From: Tubulanus polymorphus | Lineage: Eukaryota; Nemertea; Palaeonemertea; Tubulaniformes; Tubulanidae | Direction: 5' to 3' | Assembly (NCBI RefSeq): GCF_964204645.1 | Contig: NC_134033.1 | Location: 10,202,231-10,266,230 of the forward strand | DNA length: 64,000 nt | Shown: positions 38,101 to 50,100 of the stretch, one piece after another | How positions within the stretch are numbered: position 1 is the stretch's first letter | Layout of the letters: each line of letters begins with the position of its first letter | Program-made: the position numbers and the translations under genes | Notes under the pieces: model-generated | Database searches by the model: none | What the model saw: only the letters and a program-made list of their open reading frames with translations | Told to the model about the DNA's origin: nothing

Positions 38101-41100
38101 CAACAACAACTGAGACCACAACAAGTCCTACCAAAACTGAGAGAACAACCAGTCCAACAACAACTGAGACTACAACCAGTCCAACTACAACTGAGTCGAC
38201 AACCAGTTCAACTTCAACTGAGGCTACAACCAGTCCAACCACAACTGAATCCAAAATGAGCCCTACCACAACTGAGAGTACAACCAGTCCAACAACAACT
38301 GAGACTACAACCAGTCCAACTACAACTGAGTCGACAACCAGTTCAACTTTAACTGAGGCTACAACCAGTCCAACCACAGCTGAGTCCACGACAGGTCCTA
38401 CAACAACCGAGAGTACAACCAGTCCAACTACAACTGAGGCTACAACCAGTTCAACTACAAGTGAGAGTACAACTGAGACTACTACCAGTCCAATTACAAC
38501 TGAGTCGACAACCAGTTTAATCTCAACTGAGTCATTAACAAGCCCAACAACAACTGAGAGTACAACCAGTCCAACTACAACTGAGACTACAACCAGTCCA
38601 ACTACAACTAAGTCGACAACCAGTTCAATTTCAACTGAGTCATTAACAAGCCCAACAACAACTGATAGTACAACCAGTCCAACTACAACTGTGACTACTA
38701 CCAGTCCAACTACAACTGAGTCGACAACAAGTCCTACCACAACTGAGAGTACAACCAGTCCAACTACGACTGTGACTTCTACTAGTCCAACTACATCTGA
38801 GTCGACAACCAGTTCAACTTCAACTGAGTCATTAACAAGCCCAACGACAACTGAGACTACTACCAGTTCAACTACAACTGAGACTACAACTAGTCCAACT
38901 ACAACTGTGACTTCTACCAGTCCAACTAAAACTGAGTCAACTTCCAGTCCAACTACAACTGTGACTACTACGAGTCCAACTACATCTGAGTCGACAACCA
39001 GTTCAACTTCAACTGAGGCTACAACCAGTCCAACCACAGCTGAGTCCACAACAAGTCCTACTACAACTGAGAGTACAACCAGTCCAACTACAACTGACGC
39101 TACAACCAGTCCAACTACAACTGAGTCGACAACCAGTTCAACTACAAGTGAGAGTACAACCAGTCCAACTACAACTGAGTCAACAACCAGTCCAACTACA
39201 ACTGAGTCGACAACCAGTTCAATTTTAACTGAGTCATTAACCAGCCCAACAACAACTGAGAGTACAACCAGTCCAACTACAATTGTGACTACTACCAGTC
39301 CAACTACAACTGAGTCGACAACCAGTTCAACTTCAGCTGAGGCTACAACTAGTCCAACCACAACTGAGTCCACAACAAGTCCTACCACAACTGAGAGTAC
39401 AACCAGTCCAACTACAACTGTGACTACTACTAGTCCAACTACATCTGAGTCGACAACCAGTTCAACTTCAACTGAGTCAACAACCAGTCCAACTACAACT
39501 ATGACTTCCACCAGTTCAACTACAACTGAGACTACAACTAGTCCAACTACAGCTGTGACTACTATCAGTCCAACTACATCTGAGTCGACAACCAGTTCAA
39601 CTTCAACTGAGGCTACAACCAGTCCAACCACAGCTGAGTCCACGACAGGTCCTACAACAACTGAGAGTACAACGGGTCCAACTACAACTGAGGCTACAAC
39701 CAGTTCAACTACAAGTGAGAGTACAACCAGTCCTACAACAACTGAGAGTACAACCTATCCAACTACAACTGAGTCAACAACCAGTCCAACTACAACTGAG
39801 AGTACAACCAGTCCAACTACAACTGTGACTACTACCAGTCCAACTACAACTGAGTCGACAACCAGTTCAACTTCAGCTGAGTCTACATCCAGTCCAACCA
39901 CAGCTGAGTCCACAACAAGTCCTACTACAACTAAGAGAACAACCAGTCCAACTACAACTGAGTTCACAACCCGTCCAACTACAACTGAGACTACAACCAG
40001 TTCAAATACAACTGAGACTACAACCAGTCCAACTACAACTGTGACTACTACCAGTCCAACGACAACTGAGTCGCCAACCAGTTCAACTTCAACTGAGGCT
40101 ACAACCAGTCCAACCACAACTGAGTTCACAACCCGTCCAACTACAACTGAGACTACAACCAGTTCAAATACAACTGAGACTACAACCAGTCCAACTACAA
40201 CTGAGTCGCCAACCAGTTCAACTTCAACTGAGAGTACAACCAGTCCAACTACGACTGTGACTTCTACTAGTCCAACTACATCTGAGTCGACAACCAGTCC
40301 AACTACAACTGACGCTACAACCAGTCCAACTACAACTGAGTCGACAACCAGTTCAACTACAAGTGAGAGTACAACCAGTCCAACTACAACTGAGTCAACA
40401 ATCAGTCCAACTACAACTGAGTCGACAACCAGTTCAATTTTAACTGAGTCATTAACCAGCCCAACAACAACTGAGAGTACAACCAGTCCAACTACAACTA
40501 TGACTTCCACCAGTTCAACTACAACTGAGACTACAACTAGTCCAACTACAACTGTGACTACTATCAGTCCAACTACATCTGAGTCGACAACCAGTTCAAC
40601 TTCAGCTGAGGCTACAACCAGTCCAACCACAGCTGAGTCCACGACAGGTCCTACAACAACTGAGAGTACAACGGGTCCAACTACAACTGAGGCTACAACC
40701 AGTTCAACTACAAGTGAGAGTACAACCAGTCCTACAACAACTGAGAGTACAACCTATCCAACTACAACTGAGTCAACAACCAGTCCAACTACAACTGAGA
40801 GTACAACCAGTCCAACTACAACTGTGACTACTACCAGTCCAACTACAACTGAGTCGACAACCAGTTCAACTTCAACTGAGTCTACATCCAGTCCAACCAC
40901 AGCTGAGTCCACAACAAGTCCTACTACAACTAAGAGAACAACCAGTCCAACTACAACTGAGTTCACAACCCGTCCAACTACAACTGAGACTACAACCAGT
41001 TCAAATACAACTGAGACTACAACCAGTCCAACTACAACTGTGACTACTACCAGTCCAACGACAACTGAGTCGACAACCAGTTCAACTTCAACTGAGTCTA

Positions 41101-44100
41101 CAACCAGTCCAACCACAGCTGAGTCCACAACAATTCATACTACAACTAAGAGTACAACCAGTCCAACTACAACTGAGTTCACAACCAGTCCAACTACAAC
41201 TGAGACTACAACCAGTTCAAATACAACTGAGACTACAACCGGTCCAACTACAACTGTGACTACTACCAGTCTGAGTCCAACTGTCAGCTCATCCGCGGTA
41301 GAAACATCAACCTCCGCAACCACCGAGACGAGCCCACAAACGGATTCATCCACGTCTCCGACTGCCAGCTCCTTGACCACTGACACACCAACAACTACAA
41401 CTGAGGCTAATACAACTGCATCTTCTGTGATAAATACAATTTTGCCCCTCTTCCCGTACAGTCATTTGAACAATTTCTGCACTTTTCATAATCTCGACGA
41501 CGGAGTTAGTAATGTGAAACGGGTTCCTGGAGGTATATCTATTGGAAGCTTGAAATATCACTGGTTGAGAGTAAGTTACAATTTTTCAGTTGTTTTTCAT
41601 GAATTCTTAAAATTCACATTTTTGCGTGTTTGATGTTGGATTATGTTTGTTTAGGTATCAACAAACGGGTATGTGACACTTGGTAGAGAAATATTCAACT
41701 CTTCGTCTGCACAAGTGTTTCCGACCAGTTATTTGAGCGCGATCATAGCCCCATTCTGGACTGATTTAGACCCTTCGCCCGGAAGTGTTACTTGTGAAAT
41801 GAGCACACGAAATGACAACGACTTCGAAAAGATAAAGAATCTCACTCTTACTGCGATTCATACGTCATATCCGACGTCTTCATCGTTCGAGCCGTACTCA
41901 ATAACTGTGATAAGCTTCATAAACATACCTCAATATCCGAACTACGATTACAAAGGCAAAAAGGTATTTGGTTTAATCGAGTTTCAATCATTTCGTCGTA
42001 TCTCGTTTCTAAACACATTTGTTCTGAATCGATTAAATCCTGTTATTTTTTTCATCGTTATTGCTATTATCAGGAAGCGACCTTCCAATGCGTTCTGGTG
42101 ACGGATGGCGTTAACACGTACGGTATATTTAACTACGGTTCGATTACGATGCAGACTACGGGCGAGAGACGTAACGTTTCTATCGGATATTCGGCCGGGA
42201 AGAACGATCTCTATTTCAACCACCCGTATTCATTCACCGATAACGCTCTACGTATTGATAACACGTATGGTAATACCGGTACGTCACAAAAACTGTGAAT
42301 ATAGTTGAGAATAGTAATGACGAATATCATTGAGAGAAACCCACAGTATCATTTCACAAAACTGTTATTGTTTTTTTTTCTTACGTGTCTTGTGGAAAAT
42401 TTACCAGCTATGTTCAGAATTATCTTAATCAATGGGGTACCGACAAACCCGCCTATCCCACCAGATGGCGTGACGAGCAGTAGGTCACAGGACTCACTAA
42501 ATATACTTCGTAATTCCATTCTTCTACTCGGATATTGGTATAGTTTTCATAAATAATTGGTTCATTCAAGAGAAAAAATCATTCAGATTTAATTGAAATG
42601 TAGAAGAAATTGAACGCGGGCGACCAACCATCTACTAGCAAACCTTGCGGATCCTCGCCTGCTATACGTGGAATCATCGATTGCTACAGTAGCACCGCGG
42701 GTACCCCATTGATACTGTGGGTGTCTCTCAATGTGTTCTATCTTTTGATGAATGAAATAATCCAGGACCCATTTCTACAGTTCAGTCGGTGACGTTTGGC
42801 TCTAGAGTTAAAACGCAGCTCTAAGACTGGAGAACTTTAAACGAGAACTGTGAATCAATTTCCAGATGATATGTAGACAAATTGATACGGTTGTTAACTG
42901 TTAATGAATGAAACGAAACCGAAGAAATGCTAATTTCCTGTCTGTTTTTTTAGGTGAACTCGGTCGATTCGTTTATAAACTATCTTTCGACCGAGTAAAT
43001 CAACCCTCGGTAAATAACTACGACGCTGTATGTAATGATTGGTACGTGTCACGTGACTCAGCCGCTCCGGTCACCGCTTCCGATACGTGTCCGTGCAGCC
43101 TACAACAAGCCAAACGCGACTTTCGATTCAATGAGAGTCGCTTAAATTCCGGAACATCGAATACTTGTTACGAGGAACGTTTTGGTACCGCTGCGCAAGA
43201 TGGAACTCGAATTAAACAACTTTGCTGCTATCACAAACTATCCGACGGTACAGCGTTCCTCGCTAATACATATCCTAATGCCGGATATGTATTCAAAAAT
43301 CTACCGGACGATGTAGCCGGACATCAAGCGTGTTGTGTAAATAGTAACAACTGCGATACGTTCTATACTCTGAGACCAATCGCTACTTGTTCCAACTATA
43401 AAAACCCTTCCGTTGGTGAGTATCTCTTTAAAAAAAACTTACATAAGCAAATCATTATATTACATCTTTTGAATCGTTCCCGGAAAATATGAAGACCTTC
43501 ATAATTGCAAATGTATATACATTCAATGTTTATAGGGACAGCCATCTTCGAATTGTTTGTCAAATGACATTACCAAACTCACTGGTACCTGTTTAATTCA
43601 GTCGTTTACTCCTATATGATGTATTACAGGTACCATGATCGGCGATCCACACATTACAACCCTCGATGGTAGCCGTTACACGTTCAACGCTATTGGAGAT
43701 TTTGATCTTCTTCAAGGAATGAGCACTAGAAACCTCTCGGTACAGGCTCGACTGACACGAGTACCCGGTTCTTCATCGGCTACTGTGTTCTCAGCGTATG
43801 CCGCACAGACCGATAATTCCAGCTTAGTCGAGGTATGTGCAACAACGATCTCTAAAACACAAGATTCAAGATGACAGACATCAAATAGGCTGCGTTGTGT
43901 CGGTAGACATCTCAATAAGGTTCAATTTGAAGAATCGGACGTTAGACGGTTTCATAGAGGCAGTCATCTAAAAAGTGTCAATTCGATTGCGTCATGGATG
44001 ATTCTATCGAGGCAGTCATTTAAAGTCATTGTAAATGAAATGGATTTTCAGTTGTTCTCTTATTCAATGCTGTTGGTTTCTCCAGGTTTTGTTGAAGAAC

Positions 44101-47100
44101 GAATCTAAGATGGTTGTTTTAGTTGATCGGGTACAACAATTTGCGAGCGATGAATTTGATTCAACTGGTAAAGAATTCGGTAACGTTGCGATATTGTCGA
44201 ATACAAACGGGTCGGTGGTAATAGTCTTCAGCAACGGCTTCGTTTTAGCGGTAAGTGGCAAACGAGAGAATTGAGATATCTAGACGGATATAGTCATATA
44301 CCAAATGGAAAAAAAGATATAGACTGAGTTGAATTACAAGGACAGGAGGATTATGAAAGTTGTATGCATGGAAATACGTATGAAATACATGTATGCCACT
44401 TTATTATTAGACTCAGTTCATCATGAACATCGCTACATTTGCCCTTTGCCTAATCCAGTTTACACTCCTAAATTAGATCAATAGATTTATTGTTTTGAAA
44501 TTTCAAAATGATAACTTGGTAAAGTGTATATGATTGGATGTATGGCTGAAGTATTACTCAATATTTACGATGATTTAGCTACAATTTACGACTGTTTTAA
44601 GCCAGGGAGATGTATAGGCCCTAAGACAATACATTTTGTAGACCAATACATTTCAAGTAAAATATGTGGACGAGATAAACTATAAGTCGCACAGTTCGTC
44701 TTGAATATATTTCTAGGTGTCTTTGGGCTATAAACAACTAATCGGCAACGTTAAACTGCCGTCGGAATACGTCGGTTCAACTCGAGGACTTCTTGGACTG
44801 GTCAACGGCATCAAAGCGGACGATTATCAACTTCGTGATCGGACGTCACTTCCGGACGATAGCTCCGAATCACAACTTTATCAATTCGGACTCTCTTGTA
44901 AGTGGAGTCCACCCACCGAGGCGGCCACCTTTGACCACGTGTAATTCGATGACATCACACGATATTTAATTGCAATATCATCAGTCACTTGGCAAATTTT
45001 CGAGCTGCAATAGATATTTACCCTTTTCCTCTGCCTGTTTTAACACCTTGGTATCATCTCAATTCAGACAATTCTAATAGTTAAACCATTCTCAAAGATC
45101 TTAAGATCTTGTATCAATTACAGTGATCTTAGAATTATCACTGACTGCATTTAGATTTTTGAATTAACGGACCCCCGAGAAACGATAGTTTGTATAGTGC
45201 AGATCTCCTCCAAGGTATGACTGGATTTTTCATCGGACCGTCAGCGTCAGTATGAACATGTGATTGTATTTTTCTCCAGGGCGAGTGAAAACCGGGTCGT
45301 CATTGTTTACGGATACAACGTTCAACGACACAGATCAATCGTCATTCGTTCCTATTTTCTTGGACGATTATCGCGGCAATCTTCCAGCTCTGTTTAATAA
45401 TAACGAAACAAGATATAATTCAGCCAGCGCGGTAAGCGTTCATACGCCCCTCTCTCGTGTCTTGCAATGCTTGATAAGGTTTTCTTTAACCGGATGTTTT
45501 TTTATTAACTACCGCGTATATTAACTGTATTTTTTAAGTAAAAAACTGCCAACATACAACATAGGTCAAAGAAAGAAAAACTTCATCGAACTTTTCAATT
45601 AGAAATTTGCATACGTGTGTCCATATGACTATTTGTTAAATATATCATATTGCAGGTTTGTTTCAACTCTGAGGTATTCATGCAGTGTATGTACGACTCT
45701 GCTCAGATGGGCACCGAGGAGGCTGGAAGATCGACTGTAACAGCGTACGAGTTAGCCAGCAGTGAAATCAAGTATCTCAGTAAGTGGCGAAAACGTACAA
45801 CAAGACAGTGGAGTAAGGGAACATCTCAACGTTTCAATAGTTCCGTCAATTAGAATAACTGTCTAGTAATTGGTTTAAATGAATGAACTCAAATTTTACT
45901 GAATCTGCGCAACGCGACCAGAGACATCATCTTAGCTTTTAAACGGAATTGAAATTCAAACATTTTGTGATTTTTGTGGCGTCTAGAATCAACATTGATA
46001 AATGTCGTGGGCCGGGCCAATAATTTTGCCGATGATATTTCTAAACGCATTTGTGATCGACTATGAAACAGCTGCGTCCATTATCATCGGTTACATTCAT
46101 AAACATGGTGACTCAATCAACCAGGACTCAGTTCCACAGTTCTGAGTTAAATTTGACTCTAGAGTTAAAACATTGAAAATGAAGTAACTTTAACTCAGAG
46201 TTCACTCCAACTCACAACTGTGGAACCGGGCCCAGTTCCACAGTTTTGAGTTGGAGTTAACTCTGAGTTAAAGTTAGTTAATTTTTAATGACTTAACTCA
46301 GAGTTAAATCTTAACTCGGAACTGTGGAACTGGACCCTGAATCATGAATCAGCGCTTTCGAAATGCAACCATTAAACAAATTTCCCGGGAAGACCCCGAA
46401 CCCCTTGAAAATAGTCGCGAATTTTCCCACGGTTACTGCCTCGTGGGGTCGGATATGAGTCGGGCCGACGTCAACTTGCCTCCGCCGCCCCGGAAAAGAA
46501 TCAATCATGTTTGTGTCATTCGTTCGTGCGTCATCGGTCAATCACGCTACCCTACACTTTGACGGGTGATCATGCTACCCTATTCTCACACGGACGATTA
46601 CTACGTGCGATAACCTTGTGTTTTAGCTTTGATTTCGAAGTAAACATTTTTATCCTGTCCTTGGTAACTAGGAAATAGTACGCACCTTACGATAATAGCA
46701 ACGTACAATGAGTACATATAAATCATGTATCCGACTCTAAGGCCAGGGTCACGGCGGTCTCTACTTATACGGCGCTCATACCTGAACGCATAATTAAGTA
46801 TTCATCATTTCCCCCTCAGAAAAAAAACTTCCGACTTAATTAAACATGAATCAATCGTGTGATTTCTCTATGAGGAATCAACGCACTAATGAGTGCGCGC
46901 GCAGTCAACACCAACTACGGCAGTGACGTCTATTGCTCTTGACAAATATGATAACAATTGTTTCATTGCACTCAGGATACGTTAAATTATTGTATACACG
47001 TCTCACTTTCTGTTGGTTTGAATGGTAAACTGCCTTATTCGCAGTCCTATCGCTGTGGAGACATTGAACCCCTCACAACTCGGTGAAAAAGCATACATTA

Positions 47101-50100
47101 GTTTATACGGTATTAGTAGTACGGTAACAACGAACCCGCCCATTAAATTAATATTATCTTACAAGTTTATTTCTTTACTTAAGAAGAGATACAATACATA
47201 CAGTCATCACTATTACATAAAAGAAAAAGTTACGGAAAGTATTTCTACACTGTAAAGTGTAGTAAAGAAAAATGACAAAATGGGGACATAGATAATCTTA
47301 ACAAAAAGCTATGAACAATATAAATGCCGAATTAACATCAAGTGAGGGTGCAGTCACAGAGAAGTTGTAGCTATAATTTCAATATTATATGCCTTTTCAA
47401 ATTCTGCATGAACATATCAATGTTAGACGCTTGCTGAAGTTCAGTCGGGAGAGCATTCCAAACTCTATGGAGCGGCTGTGGTAGAAGGGCATGGGTACCA
47501 AGAACTCTCAAATATTTATTCAAAAATTATATATTAAGTGATATTTCACGATCATGAGATCTTATGTACGTACTATAGTGGATATTGTTAATTCTATGAC
47601 GTTCGTTCCGAAAAAGTTCCGTACACGCAACGCAGAGGTTTTAATCCCACCGGGAGCTTGAGCGTTATCGATTGTGTAAGCGAATTATAGCGTGCAATAG
47701 TGAATGAATATTGAATTATTTGTGTACGTTCGTTTTTTGTATCCAATTGTAGGAAATTTTCCGCCTGTTTTTAATCTGAAGCCGATAATCAACGTTGAAA
47801 TCAACGTCGCTACGCAAATCTACGTCAACGTCACGGATCCGAACGTCAATCAGACGTTCACGCTATCTCTGATCGCTTATCTGCGATCATCCGGGTCGAC
47901 CGTGACGCTTACCAATCAGAACGTCTTAACCATCCACGTCATCGACACGCAGCCAATCAGCATCGAACTCATAGCTCGCGACGTTATGCAAGCGTCGTCT
48001 GCCTATCAACCGGAAGTGAGGCTGTGTCACTGTCTGAACGGAGGAGTTTGTTCGTTCGGACATCTTGAATCGATTCTTCGTGAAACAAATACAAGTGAGT
48101 TCAACCCGATTAACCATTGCGTCACTGGCTCCATCAATACACTACCAATGACCCCACTATTCCACACCGCTAACTTTCACTCCAAAAATCGCAGTTGTTT
48201 AAGAACCTGAACTCAGTTCTTATTGTTATAATTGACAGTAAAACTAAAATTAGTTCATATTCATCGCTGCAGACTTCTAACCCTTTTCATGTCGCTCTGT
48301 AAACAACCTAGGGATTATGATAACTGACACAGTTTTATTTTACAGATCGGTTTTATTTGGCGCAATGCGACTGTCCAGCCGGATGGGCGGGCGCCCGGTG
48401 TGAGACGAGCCCCTGTAAACGTACCCCTTCACCCTGTTACGATCCCAGTTCATGTGTCGAATTCAATGTAACGAATTTCCGATGTGGCCCATGTCCACCT
48501 GGGATGAACGGCAATGGTAGTAAATGTCTAGGTATGCTATCGAATACGTCACGGCGATCTTTTTCTATACTTTCCTTGAAATTGATTAATTCGCGAATTC
48601 TATGACTCCTCGACGAAGCTAAATACATGTAGCATTAGAAGTAAAATACCTTTGTATTTGTATCACTGTGAAATGGATAAAAAAGGTATAAAACGAATAA
48701 AATGAATGTTTTACTTCAGATATAGACGAGTGTTTGGTGAATAATGGATACTGCGAGGACGGATGTACCAATACGTTCGGCTCTTTCAGGTGTGATTGCA
48801 CAACCAAAACTGGTTTCTCAATCTCGCCAACTAACTCCAGCAGATGCGAAGGTAAAAACTTTCGTTTCAGTGACAATATTACATTGAACATCCTCGAACA
48901 TCATCTAGACTCGCCAAGACACGAAACCCTGCCACACTAGTCCGAGTGCGCAGCTAGTATATCCGCAGCTTGGATGATGTCATTATTAACCAATCAGATA
49001 ACTGTTATAGCCCGGGTTTCTCCATTTAAAAAGTTAATCCATGAAATTCCGCGCGTAATAAAAGCCACCGTAGGTCTGACACGTTACACTGGCTTTGAAT
49101 CCTAGTGTGATTTAATGATGCATCCAAGACCACACATTACAAGAAAGACTTCTTTGTCATGAGATCTAAATAAAGTTCGAGTGTTTGGTAGATGAGGAAT
49201 TTGCAATTTGAATCGCGTGGTTTTATTGTATTTCAGATGTAGATGAATGCGCCTATGAAATCTATAATTGTTCGGGAACTCACGAAGTTTGCAATAATGT
49301 AGTAGGCTCGTATGAATGCAACTGTAAATCGGGTTTTACTCGCAACAACCTCGGAGTCTGCTCAGGTAAGAACCTTATTAAACTGCACCACAGGCACTCG
49401 CCGACCCACTGATATATTATCTATAAACCCGAGAACTGTATCCCAAGCCCGTCGGCGAGTGTTTGTTACCGTATCAAGATTCTACGTTTCTGATTAAGCC
49501 CATCCTTTCAAAGTGAATGCCTATCGACTGGCTGATTTTAATTCGGAAGACATTTTTGACGTGTGTTCGTTTCAGATATCGACGAATGTTTGAATCAAAA
49601 CGTTTGCGACAATAACGCCATCTGTAGCAACAATGCAGGCTCATTCTCGTGTCGTTGTAACAGTGGATATTACGGCGACGGTTATAGTTGTCAAGGTAAC
49701 CGACAGTTGTTTATTTCATCCGAAGAATCTCTTCAAATTAATTATTTTTCTACTTGAATCTCATTTACAAATAAAAACCCACAGTAGATATATAGAAAAT
49801 TGTATTTTCTAACAGTTTCGGGGTTACTTCTAAAGCCAAACGCACACGGCGCCGAAAAAACGTTTTTTTCCTCGTGAACGTGTTTTCTGTTTCGGCGAAA
49901 CAAATTTTTTGCCATGGGCTTAAACCCAATCATCAGAGAAACTAAAATCAACCCCGAAACTGTAAGACTCAAAATTCTATATATCTACTGCGGGTTAATA
50001 TTTGTTAACTCTACGCTAAAGATTAATATCAGCTCACTATAGTCTTAAATCCCATTGTTTTTCTCTGTAGATATAAATGAATGTGATCTGCCGTCTTTGA

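Noticed and set aside
23126-41386. Many long antisense readings rich in [16 protein letters not shown] across the mucin array
   Set aside because: They are the complement of the 27-bp repeat, which happens to have no stop in that frame. They break wherever the sense variants change, have no conserved start, and the sense strand continues into spliced NIDO-AMOP-VWD exons.
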